NCBI GenBank assembly: GCA_004556165.1
Contig: SFIR01000028.1
Span: 1-17,376, forward strand
Length of the DNA: 17,376 bases
Source of the DNA: Clostridiales bacterium
GTDB taxonomy: Bacteria; Bacillota; Clostridia; Christensenellales; CAG-138
Direction of reading: 5' to 3'
Of this stretch, positions 6,478 through 13,613 are shown piece after piece. The notes below the pieces were generated by a model. It saw only the letters and a program-made list of their open reading frames with translations. It made no database searches and had not been told where the DNA came from. The translations under genes were made by a program, and so were the position numbers. Position 1 is the first letter of the stretch, and each line of letters begins with the position of its first letter.

Positions 6478-7764
6478 ATGCCTGCGGCGGCGGAAACTTA
6501 CGAAAGCACGATAACGGCTATGGATAGAACGATACTTCATGTGGATATGAATAATTTTTTTGCGAGCGTCGAGATAAGGGATAACCCGAGCCTTGGCGGT
6601 TACCCGGTCGCAGTCGGCGGAGATGAGGAAGCGAGGCACGGTATAATCCTTGCGAAGAATTACCGTGCAAAGGCGTACGGCGTTAAGACGGCGGAGCCGA
6701 TATGGGAAGCAAAAAGGAAATGTCCGCAGCTTGTGATAGTAAAGCCGCATTACGAGAAGTATGAGGAAGCCATGCTTGAAAGCAGGGAGATACTGAAGAC
6801 ATACAGCGACAGAGTGGAACCATTCGGCATGGACGAAGCATGGATAGATATAAGCCCGTATGCGCCGAGCGCAAAAGCAGGCGAGGAAATAGCGGGGGAG
6901 ATACGCGAAAAATACCGTAAACAGCTTGGGCTTACCGCATCAGTGGGCGTGAGCTTCAATAAGACCTTTGCAAAGCTCGGTTCGGATATGAAGAAGCCGG
7001 ACGCTACAACTGTGATAACGCAGGAGAATTTCCGCGAAAAGGTATGGATTCTTCCTGTGGAGGAGCTGCTTTTCGTCGGCGCGCGCACAAAGGAAAAGCT
7101 GAATAAACGGGGGATTATTACAATCGGCGAGCTTGCAAATGCCGATAAAAGGCTTGTCCATGCATGGCTCGGCATCGGCGGCGATATGCTGAGAGCTCAC
7201 GCAAACGGTCTGGATTTCGATCCCGTAATGCCGACCGGCAGCGAGAATGCGATAAAATCCATCGGCAACAGCAGCACTCCGCCTCGGGATATGCATTCAG
7301 AGCGGGATGCGCTTTCGCTCCTTCAGGCGCTCAGCGAGCTTGTTGCGGAGAGGCTGAGAAGACATGGGCTGATGTGTTCGACCGTTGTGCTCTCCGTGCG
7401 CGATAACGCACTCTCCTGCTTTGAAAGGCAGATGAGATTGCCGCAGCCGAGCTGTATTTCAATTGAGCTGAGGGATGCCGCGATGAAGCTTTTACGCGAT
7501 AATTACGATTGGAAAAGGCCGATACGCAGCCTCGGTATACGCGGCTGCGCGCTGACGAGTGCGCTTGAACCGATGCAGCTCAGCTTTTTTACGGATAATG
7601 CCGATAGGGATAAACGGCTGACGATAGAAAGAACAGTCGATGCGATAAGAAAAAAGCACGGAAAATCCGCTATGTCGCTCGGGACCGCCGCATACATAAG
7701 GGAGCTCGGCAAGCTTCCGGAGAATGAGGGGCATCCCATGTCGGTATTCAATATGCGTGTATGA
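6478..7764 (+). CDS. dinB: Y-family translesion DNA polymerase (DinB/Pol IV type)
   Basis: Error-prone polymerase (428 aa) that copies damaged templates. Palm catalytic residues: D23 in HVDMNNFFASVE, and D119-E120 in GMDEAWID. F28 is the probable steric gate against ribonucleotides. ASVGVSFNK-TFAKLGSDMKKP (154-174) is the typical palm/thumb signature. Helix-hairpin-helix thumb sequence follows (about 190-245), then a little-finger domain (about 255-365). QLSFF (367-371) fits a sliding-clamp binding motif. ATG 6478 has only weak ribosome-site complementarity (GAG about 10 bases upstream); ATG 6520 would remove a 14-residue leader and begin at MDRTILHVD, where most homologues start, but it has no ribosome site either. 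Expression should depend on the divergent S24 repressor. Confidence 0.93.
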   Translation: MPAAAETYESTITAMDRTILHVDMNNFFASVEIRDNPSLGGYPVAVGGDEEARHGIILAKNYRAKAYGVKTAEPIWEAKRKCPQLVIVKPHYEKYEEAMLESREILKTYSDRVEPFGMDEAWIDISPYAPSAKAGEEIAGEIREKYRKQLGLTASVGVSFNKTFAKLGSDMKKPDATTVITQENFREKVWILPVEELLFVGARTKEKLNKRGIITIGELANADKRLVHAWLGIGGDMLRAHANGLDFDPVMPTGSENAIKSIGNSSTPPRDMHSERDALSLLQALSELVAERLRRHGLMCSTVVLSVRDNALSCFERQMRLPQPSCISIELRDAAMKLLRDNYDWKRPIRSLGIRGCALTSALEPMQLSFFTDNADRDKRLTIERTVDAIRKKHGKSAMSLGTAAYIRELGKLPENEGHPMSVFNMRV

Positions 7765-7771
7765 AAAGACC

Positions 7772-7789
7772 GCCGGGCTTGTGCCCGGC
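7772..7789. terminator. Terminator hairpin between convergent genes
   Basis: GCCGGGC (7772-7778), loop TTGT, GCCCGGC (7783-7789). The stem is strong but the T tracts on both sides are poor: the AAAAG before it gives a short U run for minus-strand transcripts. It lies between the polymerase stop and the M18 peptidase stop. Confidence 0.55.
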
Positions 7790-7813
7790 AGTCCGCAGTT
7801 ATGAAATGCAAAA

Positions 7814-9196
7814 TTATGCGTTGAGCATGAATGCCCTGTATGCCTTGGTTGCTTCGTAGAGGTCGGCCTTGGAGATGATCTCCCAGGGAGCATGCATTGA
7901 GAGAACGGCAACGCCGCTGTCGATGACCTCCATGCCGTAGGCGGCGCAGATATAAGCAATGGTGCCGCCGCCGCCCTGATCGACCTTGCCGAGCTCGGCG
8001 GTCTGGAAGTTGACGCCTGCATCATCCATGATGGTACGGAGCCTGCCGCAGTATTCTGCGTTGGCGTCATTGGAGCCGCTCTTGCCGCGGGAGCCCGTGT
8101 ACTTATTGAAGCAAACGCCCCTGCCGAGGTATGCGGAGTTCTTGCGCTCGAATGCGCCGGCGAAGTTGGGATCGTAGGCTGCGCTGACATCGCAGGAGAG
8201 CATACGGCATGCTGCGAGTGCGCGGCGGAGTACGAGCTCGGAATAGCTGCCGCTTGCATTGAGAAGCTCGGCAACTGCATTCTCAAAATACTTTGCGCTC
8301 ATGCCGGTAGCACCGACGGAGCCGATCTCTTCCTTATCTGCCAGCAGGCAGCAGCAGGTGTATTCGGGAATATCGTCGATGGACAGAAGCGCGTTGACGC
8401 TTGCATAGGAGCATACGCGGTCATCATGGCCGTAACCGAGGATCATGCTGCGGTCGAGGCCGAAATCACGGGTCGGGCCGGCAGGAACGACCTCGATCTC
8501 TGCGGAGAGGAAATCCTCCTCCTCAATATCATATTTCTCCTTGAGGATCTTGAGCATATTTGCCTTGACGGCTTCCTTGTCCTCGCCTTCGAGGGGACGG
8601 CTGCCGATAATCACGTTGAGCTCCTCGCCTTCGATAACGACGGAACCCTTCTTGCCGAGCTGGTCGCCTGCAAGGTGAATGAGCAGATCGGAGATACCGA
8701 CAACGGGGTCGGAGAGGTCTTCACCGATAACGATATTGACGAGGGTATCGTCCTTCTTTGCAACTACGCCGTGCAGCGCAAGGGGAATGGTGACCCACTG
8801 GTACTTCTTGATACCGCCGTAGTAGTGGGTATCGAGATATGCAATGTCGGTATCCTCATACATGGGATTTTGCTTGAGGTCCATGCGGGGGGAGTCGATA
8901 TGTGCGCCGACGATATTGATGCCCTTTTCAAGGGGCTGCTTACCCATCTTGAAGAGCATGACGGCTTTACCCATGGTGTTGAAATATACGCAATCGCCGC
9001 TCTTGAGCTTGCCGCCCTCGGCGATTATCTTATTCATATCGCGATAGCCCTTTGCTTCCGCCATTTTGATGGTGTTGGTGACGCATTCGCGCTCGGTCTT
9101 GCCGTTGTCAAGATACTTACTGTACTCGCTGCAAACCGCATTCAGCTTTTCATTTTCAGCAGCATCATAGGTTTTCCATGCATTTTTTCTTTCCAT
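7814..9196 (-). CDS. M18 family aminopeptidase (aspartyl aminopeptidase type)
   Basis: Cytoplasmic zinc aminopeptidase (460 aa) that would release N-terminal acidic or other residues from peptides; M18 enzymes form large tetrahedral dodecamers. The expected metal and catalytic residues are in order: H99 in GAHIDSPR, D258 in GYGHDDR, E289-E290 in DKEEIGS, D336 in SCDVSAAYDP, and H435 in SMHAPWE. The length and full set of motifs indicate an intact enzyme. The start has GGAGG at 9205-9209 on the minus strand, 8 bases upstream. It stands alone, facing the polymerase gene and downstream of a terminated 5'-nucleotidase gene, so it is probably a monocistronic housekeeping gene. Confidence 0.95.
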   Translation of the reverse strand: MERKNAWKTYDAAENEKLNAVCSEYSKYLDNGKTERECVTNTIKMAEAKGYRDMNKIIAEGGKLKSGDCVYFNTMGKAVMLFKMGKQPLEKGINIVGAHIDSPRMDLKQNPMYEDTDIAYLDTHYYGGIKKYQWVTIPLALHGVVAKKDDTLVNIVIGEDLSDPVVGISDLLIHLAGDQLGKKGSVVIEGEELNVIIGSRPLEGEDKEAVKANMLKILKEKYDIEEEDFLSAEIEVVPAGPTRDFGLDRSMILGYGHDDRVCSYASVNALLSIDDIPEYTCCCLLADKEEIGSVGATGMSAKYFENAVAELLNASGSYSELVLRRALAACRMLSCDVSAAYDPNFAGAFERKNSAYLGRGVCFNKYTGSRGKSGSNDANAEYCGRLRTIMDDAGVNFQTAELGKVDQGGGGTIAYICAAYGMEVIDSGVAVLSMHAPWEIISKADLYEATKAYRAFMLNA

Positions 9197-9253
9197 ATAT
9201 AATTCCTCCGGGTTTTACTTTAGGTCGCACGGGCAATAAATACCTGTACATTC

Positions 9254-9269
9254 TACCAATTATATGGTA
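9254..9269 (-). promoter_or_regulatory. Possible -10 region of the M18 gene inside an inverted repeat
   Basis: On the minus strand TATAAT lies at 9264-9259, but no good -35 sits 16-18 bases upstream. It is framed by TACCA (9254-9258) and TGGTA (9265-9269), a 5-bp inverted repeat with a 6-base centre that could be a regulator site. Confidence 0.3.
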
Positions 9270-9294
9270 TCACCTTTCGGCAGAATTAGCAAGC

Positions 9295-9322
9295 AATAAT
9301 TTAGGCGGAAATGAAATCCGCC
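9295..9322 (-). terminator. Terminator of the 5'-nucleotidase gene
   Basis: On the minus strand GGCGGA (9322-9317) pairs with TCCGCC (9309-9304) around a 7-base loop, followed by TAAATTATT. It sits 40 bases after the stop codon. Confidence 0.6.
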
Positions 9323-9361
9323 CTGCGGCAGGCAGAGCGGTATTTATGGGAAGCATCGGAC

Positions 9362-11128
9362 TTACTTATTGATATAGGACTTTCTCCTGAAGAATACTAC
9401 GAAACCGCCGCAGATGATAGCAACGATACCGAAGCCGATAATATCGGCCGCTCCGGTGCCGGGTGCGGGAGCGGGGGTGGGCTCGACGGGAGCTTCGTCC
9501 ACAATAACGATCCTGCCTGCGGGCTCGGCATAGCCTGCGCAGTTGTCATCAATATTCTGGATGTAGTTTATGAGAGCATCCTCAAGGTTGATGCCGATGA
9601 GGATACCGCTGTTCTCGAAGTTCTCGGCAAGAATCGCATAGGTGTCGCCGCCTGCTGCGAGGAAGTCATTGGTAGCCATTACATAGGTTGCGTCAAGGTC
9701 GATGGGTTCGCCGTTGATGCAGACATTCTGAATCCTGCTGCCGGGGTTGGTGGGATTGGCATATTCGCCCTCATACTCGATATAGGTATGAATTTCGAAG
9801 GTGATGCCGCTGACCTGGGGGAATGCGCCATCGATGCCGGGGCATGCATGGGTTGCTGCTTCAAGGATATAGACGATCTGTGCGCCGGTGAGCTCGACCG
9901 TTGCAACCATATTGCCGAAGGGGAATACGGTGAAAAGGTCGTAACGGGTGATATCGCCGATCTCGATATTGGCCCGGATACCTCCGCCGTTGGTGAGAGC
10001 AAAGTCCGCATTGGGTGCGGCTGCAAGGATAGCGTCAGCTGCGAGGTCGCCGAGGTTGGTCTCCTGCGTCCTGACGAATTCACGGGTACCGTTGAGAAGC
10101 ACATCGGTGTGACCGACGACTTCGGAGTAGAACTCCATCATCTCATCATAGTAATTCTGAACGAGAGCGGTGATTTCGGGATCATAGCCGTAGAACTCTG
10201 TGATAATCTCGCCGTCCTGCTCGTAGGTGTTGCAGAGATCCGCATAGTGAACAAGACCTGCATCGAATTCGGCACCGTCATAGGTGACAACACCGATATT
10301 CTTGGTATATTCACCGGTGGATGCGACAAGAGTGCCGTTTACGAGATGCGCTTCGCCGTCATCATTGAGGACGCTGTGGCTGTGACCGTCGATCCATAGG
10401 TCGATATCGGTTACCTGCTCGAGCACATCGGTGGAACGGTAGGGGGTGCTGGAAACATCATCGCCGAGGTGAGCAAGGCAGATGATGATGTCGCAGCCGA
10501 GCTCCTTCAGCTCATCGCACTGTGCCTGTGCAATGCCGGCAAGGTTGTCCTCATTGAAATCAAGACCGACAACATTATTGGGGTTGGTCTTGGTAACGGT
10601 TTCGGGGGTAGCCATACCGAATACGCCGATGGTGTATTCGCCGCAGGTGATCACGATATGATCGCCGAATACGAGGCTGCCGTCCGCTTCATAGGTAACG
10701 TTTGCGGCAAGAACGGGGAAATTCATCTCCTCTTCAAGCTCGAGGATATGCTCGTAACCATAGTTGAAATCATGGTTGCCGGGAGCCATTGCGCTGTAAC
10801 CGACTGCGTTCATGACGTTAACTGCGGATTCACCGCGGCTTGCGGTCACGATGGGAAGGCCATGAAGGGTGTCGCCTGCATCAAGGATGAGGACGGAAGC
10901 GCCCGCATTCTCGTAGCGGTTTGCAAGATACTTGACGGCGGACATACCCATGCTGGTGCCGTCCTCCTTGATCCTGCCGTGGCTGTCATTGGTGTGAAGA
11001 ATAACGAGCTGACCGGAGAGGTCATCATCTTCACCGGGGAGAGTTACCGCAGCAAATACGCCGCTCATCATTGAAAGAACGAGAGCGAATACGATTGCAA
11101 CGGAAAGAAGTTTGAAACCCTTTTTCAT
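9362..11128 (-). CDS. Cell-wall-anchored 5'-nucleotidase / 2',3'-cyclic phosphodiesterase family protein
   Basis: Secreted nucleotide phosphatase (588 aa), predicted to hydrolyse extracellular nucleotides for nucleoside and phosphate salvage. A signal peptide spans 1-26 (KKG, hydrophobic core, cleavage near FAA). The metallophosphatase domain shows D48 and H50 in TNDSH, D83/D86 in LDAGD, GNHD (117-120), H220 in AHLGDD, and GHSH (248-251). The 5'-nucleotidase C-terminal domain (about 340-520) shows TNLGDLAADAI, TNGGGIR, VFPFGN and TNDFLAAGGD. A Pro-rich spacer then leads to APGTG (555-559), a hydrophobic stretch and RRK, an LPxTG-like sorting signal, so a sortase should attach it to the wall; none is in the window. 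The ribosome site GGAGG lies at 11140-11136 on the minus strand. Confidence 0.93.
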   Translation of the reverse strand: MKKGFKLLSVAIVFALVLSMMSGVFAAVTLPGEDDDLSGQLVILHTNDSHGRIKEDGTSMGMSAVKYLANRYENAGASVLILDAGDTLHGLPIVTASRGESAVNVMNAVGYSAMAPGNHDFNYGYEHILELEEEMNFPVLAANVTYEADGSLVFGDHIVITCGEYTIGVFGMATPETVTKTNPNNVVGLDFNEDNLAGIAQAQCDELKELGCDIIICLAHLGDDVSSTPYRSTDVLEQVTDIDLWIDGHSHSVLNDDGEAHLVNGTLVASTGEYTKNIGVVTYDGAEFDAGLVHYADLCNTYEQDGEIITEFYGYDPEITALVQNYYDEMMEFYSEVVGHTDVLLNGTREFVRTQETNLGDLAADAILAAAPNADFALTNGGGIRANIEIGDITRYDLFTVFPFGNMVATVELTGAQIVYILEAATHACPGIDGAFPQVSGITFEIHTYIEYEGEYANPTNPGSRIQNVCINGEPIDLDATYVMATNDFLAAGGDTYAILAENFENSGILIGINLEDALINYIQNIDDNCAGYAEPAGRIVIVDEAPVEPTPAPAPGTGAADIIGFGIVAIICGGFVVFFRRKSYINK

Positions 11129-11183
11129 TTTAGATCCTCCTGTATTTTTTTGTTTTGAACCGCTGCCCGGCTCATACAGCTAC

Positions 11184-11212
11184 ATTATAGCACAACAAAG
11201 AGCCGCTTGCCA
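11184..11212 (-). promoter_or_regulatory. Promoter of the 5'-nucleotidase gene
   Basis: On the minus strand: TGGCAA (11212-11207), a 17-base spacer, and TATAAT (11189-11184) with TG in the extended -10 position. Confidence 0.6.
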
Positions 11213-11251
11213 CCCTTTATAAAATAAAAATACGGTTTTTTTACACATAAT

Positions 11252-11280
11252 TTGCAAAAATAATTATACTCTGATATAAT
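11252..11280 (+). promoter_or_regulatory. Promoter of the PHP phosphoesterase operon
   Basis: TTGCAA (11252-11257), a 17-base spacer, and TATAAT (11275-11280) with an extended -10 TGA. This is the same hexamers and spacing as the promoter at 2937-2965. Confidence 0.7.
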
Positions 11281-11327
11281 CTGAATATCGTATGCGGTAC
11301 GCAAATAAGAGCATTTCGGGAGGCAAT

Positions 11328-12125
11328 ATGATAGATATTCACTGTCACATTCTCTATGGCGTCGATGACGGCGCAGAGGATTTTATTGATTCGTGCGAAA
11401 TGCTGCGTCAGGCTGAGGAAAGCGGAATTACCGACATCATAGCGACTCCGCACAGCTATCCGGGGCTTTTCAATAATTATAAAGGAAAGGCCCTTGATGA
11501 GCGCTTTGACAGGCTCAGCGCACACATGAAGGAAACTAAAACCTCCGTGCGCGTACACAGGGGTATGGAGGTATACGCAAATGACGATACCCTCCGAAGG
11601 TTCGATAAGGATCAGCTCATGACGCTTGCCGGCAGCCGTTTCATGCTCATCGAATCCGCGTTCAACGAAAACCCTAAGTTCATGATGCGCTGCCTTTCAG
11701 GACTGAGGGAGAGGGGTATTCATCCCATAGTCGCCCATCCCGAGCGGTATTATTATATCCAGGATCGCCCCGATATTGTCTGCGACTGGCTGGATATAGG
11801 CTGCTCGCTCCAGATAAATGCAGGCTCGATAACGGGTTATTTCGGCAGAAAATGCCGTGAAACCGCCTATACTCTGCTCAGCATGAATGCGGTGCAGTTC
11901 GCTGCCGGCGATGCTCACGGAGCAATAAGCCGTACCCCCGAGCTCTGCGAAGCTTATGAGCAGATCGGCGTGCATTTCTCATTCGCGTATGCCGATCTTT
12001 TGTTCCGTGATAACCCCCTTGCGGTATTGAATAATAAAAAGCTGCGTTTTCCGAACGATCCCGCAGCATCGGAGCCCGAGGACAGAATACTCACGGATGA
12101 GGAGTACTGGGCGCAGTTGGATTAA
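11328..12125 (+). CDS. PHP-domain phosphoesterase, CpsB/YwqE-type tyrosine-protein phosphatase family
   Basis: Predicted metal-dependent phosphatase (265 aa). Metal-binding motifs follow the PHP order: H5 and H7 in DIHCHILYGVDDGAED, H42 in TPHSYP, E81 in HRGMEVY, H137 in AHPERY, and D195/H197 in GDAHG. Characterised relatives (CpsB/Wzb4, YwqE) dephosphorylate tyrosine kinases that control capsule or exopolysaccharide synthesis, but no kinase or polysaccharide gene is visible here, so the substrate is open. I chose ATG 11328 because GGGAGG (11318-11323) precedes it and the family begins MIDIHCHI; an in-frame ATG at 11292 has no ribosome site and adds 12 unconserved residues. The next gene starts one base after the stop. 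Confidence 0.9.
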   Translation: MIDIHCHILYGVDDGAEDFIDSCEMLRQAEESGITDIIATPHSYPGLFNNYKGKALDERFDRLSAHMKETKTSVRVHRGMEVYANDDTLRRFDKDQLMTLAGSRFMLIESAFNENPKFMMRCLSGLRERGIHPIVAHPERYYYIQDRPDIVCDWLDIGCSLQINAGSITGYFGRKCRETAYTLLSMNAVQFAAGDAHGAISRTPELCEAYEQIGVHFSFAYADLLFRDNPLAVLNNKKLRFPNDPAASEPEDRILTDEEYWAQLD

Positions 12126-12126
12126 G

Positions 12127-12897
12127 ATGCAGACCTTTTCAGATAACGAAACCAAACTTGCCTTTTTTAATGCCTGCGAGAGAGCCCGTACCTATGTGCC
12201 GGGAAGCGGCATCGGTACGCTCAGGGAAAAACAGCTCCACAGCGCGATAAAGTTTTTTATAGATGAGAACCCTGCGCATCACGAAGTAAAGGTTGGGAGA
12301 AGCGTTGCGGACGTCAAAAACGACCGGGGCATTTTTGAGGTGCAGACCGGCGCTTTCGGTGTTATGAGAAAAAAGCTCTCGCTTTTCCTTGAGGATAATG
12401 AGGTTACAATCGTTCATCCCGTTGCCAACAGGAAAAGGCTTTTTCGTATGGATGAAAATACAGGTGAGGTGTCTTCTCCGCGCCTCAGTCCGAAAAGGGG
12501 CAATTCATTCGATATCTTTACCGAGCTGTACAGCCTTTCAGAGCTTGCGTGGAATGAAAATCTGCATATATTAGTGCTTTTTATTGATATGGATGAATAC
12601 AGGCTCCTCGGCGAACGCCGCATCGGCGGACGAAAAAGCCGAAAGGGCTATACCCGTTTCGACCGTTTGCCCGTAGAATTCGAGCGTGCAGAATATTTTG
12701 CTTCGCCGAAGGATTATATTGACCTTCTCCCCGATTCGATTCCCGAGGTGTTCACATCCCGGGACCTTGCCGAAACTGCGAAAATACGCCTTGATACTGC
12801 GCAGACCGCTCTAACAGTGCTGTCGAGGATGGGCACAGCAGAGCAGGTCGGAAGGAGCGGAAGGTATAAGGCGTATTCGATAGCAAGGAAGGGCTGA
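12127..12897 (+). CDS. Uncharacterised conserved protein with PD-(D/E)XK-like core and possible C-terminal winged helix
   Basis: 256 aa, no assigned function. I recall similar hypothetical proteins from Clostridia, but no characterised member. The N-terminal half has GIGTLREKQLH (28-38), E53, then D62 and E71-V-Q73 in ADV...GIFEVQT; this D...E-x-Q spacing and the hydrophobic strands fit a restriction-endonuclease-like (PD-(D/E)XK) fold with Gln in place of Lys. A basic stretch lies at 162-181 (GERRIGGRKSRKGYTRFDRL). The C-terminal segment (about 207-252: FTSRDLAE...TAQTALTVLSRMGTAEQV...RYKAYSI) reads like a winged helix. The start at 12127 is one base past the preceding stop, so coupling is likely; an in-frame ATG at 12097 also lacks a ribosome site. 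The last codons lie at the edge of a recombinase-derived fragment, so the 3' end may have been altered. Confidence 0.8.
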   Translation: MQTFSDNETKLAFFNACERARTYVPGSGIGTLREKQLHSAIKFFIDENPAHHEVKVGRSVADVKNDRGIFEVQTGAFGVMRKKLSLFLEDNEVTIVHPVANRKRLFRMDENTGEVSSPRLSPKRGNSFDIFTELYSLSELAWNENLHILVLFIDMDEYRLLGERRIGGRKSRKGYTRFDRLPVEFERAEYFASPKDYIDLLPDSIPEVFTSRDLAETAKIRLDTAQTALTVLSRMGTAEQVGRSGRYKAYSIARKG

Positions 12898-13030
12898 TAA
12901 ATGTACCTTTATCTTCCGCAAGCATTCTGCTCCGCTCGATTTATTCCATATTCATCGTATTGCCGTCGGCATTCTTGCTATTGCAGGCTGCTTGCCTGCT
13001 TCGCTCCGTCTGCTTGCACACACGGGTCAG
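12893..13030 (-). pseudogene. Decayed fragment of a second large serine recombinase
   Basis: On the minus strand this reads VCKQTERSRQAACNSKNADG..., an in-frame stop (TAA), then IERSRMLAEDKGTFIS. By hand it matches residues 370-412 of the intact recombinase at 13614-15359 at about 28 of 43 positions, and the DNA match is obvious (both hold TTATCTTCCGCAAGCATT on the plus strand). Upstream of VCK the match fades by about 13030; downstream it ends at the stop codon of the preceding gene. The divergence shows it is not a recent copy but the relic of a related, earlier element. Confidence 0.8.
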
Positions 13031-13157
13031 AATCTGCGCCGATAAAGTCAAAACAAACAAGTAATGCAGCGCACTATTTTGCTTTTTCTGCGCTCAATAA
13101 ACCACTTTCAATTCGGCAGTTCAACCAATCATCCTGCGAGCGCCGCAGGGCTCATGT

Positions 13158-13520
13158 TCAGCAAGAGGTCATTCCGTGGGAAAGCATGTAAGCATTGAGC
13201 TTTTTCAGAGCGCGCTTTTCAATCCTCGATACATATGATCTGGATATCCCAAGAAGCTTACCTATCTCCCTCTGAGCGTATACCATGCTGCCGAACAGTC
13301 CGTAGCGCATGATTACGACCTTTTTTTCTCTATCCGTCAGCGCCTCGTTGACTGCATTCCGAAGCAGGGCGTGTTCCTCATTCCTCTGCGCTTCACCGCA
13401 TACATCGTCGTCGCTCGATAATACGTCCGCAAGCGTTATCTCGTTCCCGTCCCTATCCGTCCCTATGGGCTCATTCAGCGGAACCTCACCCTTAGTCTTC
13501 TTCTCGGCACGGATGGACAT
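13158..13520 (-). CDS. sigK: C-terminal part of a sporulation sigma factor (SigK/SigE type), 5' half missing
   Basis: The 120 residues from ATG 13520 cover only sigma regions 3/4. KKTKGEV-x-LNEPIGTDRDGNEITLADVL is the characteristic mid-protein segment of SigE/SigK. LTDREKKVVIMRYGL and QREIGKLLGISRSYVSRIEKRALKKLN form region 4 with its DNA-binding helix-turn-helix, which recognises the -35. Homology continues upstream of the ATG through ANEIL to 13532; then a stop appears at 13554-13556 and no region 2 (core-binding and -10) exists anywhere in the window. Alone, this product could not act as a sigma factor. Either it is the 3' half of an interrupted gene restored by excision, as for sigK in B. 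subtilis and C. difficile, or a dead remnant. SigK is preferred because of that precedent, but SigE cannot be excluded by motif alone. Confidence 0.8.
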   Translation of the reverse strand: MSIRAEKKTKGEVPLNEPIGTDRDGNEITLADVLSSDDDVCGEAQRNEEHALLRNAVNEALTDREKKVVIMRYGLFGSMVYAQREIGKLLGISRSYVSRIEKRALKKLNAYMLSHGMTSC

Positions 13521-13527
13521 AAGAATC

Positions 13528-13613
13528 TCATTTGCTATCCTCCCCCCAATGCGTTATTGATGCACTGAGGGCTTCGGTTTCCCCGGGCAGTCGTCATCCC
13601 GGTCATCGTACCC
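13528..13613. other. Candidate attachment-site region at the sigma gene/recombinase junction
   Basis: On the minus strand, recognisable sigma homology ends at AATGAGATTCTT: the 5-mer AATGA (13532-13528) is the same word I recall as the recombination core in B. subtilis sigK. Upstream of it come a run of six G, AGGATAGC, a stop in the sigma frame, and 57 bases to the recombinase stop. This is the size and place expected of attL or attR for a large serine recombinase. The partner site would be outside the window. Confidence 0.45.

Noticed and set aside
8426..9202. Long open frame on the plus strand opposite the M18 peptidase
   Set aside because: It lies wholly antisense to a gene with all catalytic motifs; its protein is hydrophobic-repetitive shadow sequence produced by codon bias.
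9311..10399. A 362-codon open frame on the plus strand opposite the 5'-nucleotidase
   Set aside because: It is antisense to a clear secreted enzyme, has no ribosome site or family motif, and its Gly/Asp/Val-rich product mirrors the opposite strand.
13133..13149. Hairpin CCTGCG/CGCAGG downstream of the sigma fragment as a terminator
   Set aside because: The stem is good but no T tract follows in the minus-strand direction; not enough to call.
12901..13191. Short Cys/Ser-rich open frame on the plus strand
   Set aside because: It is the reverse strand of the recombinase relic and the spacer before the sigma fragment; no ribosome site.
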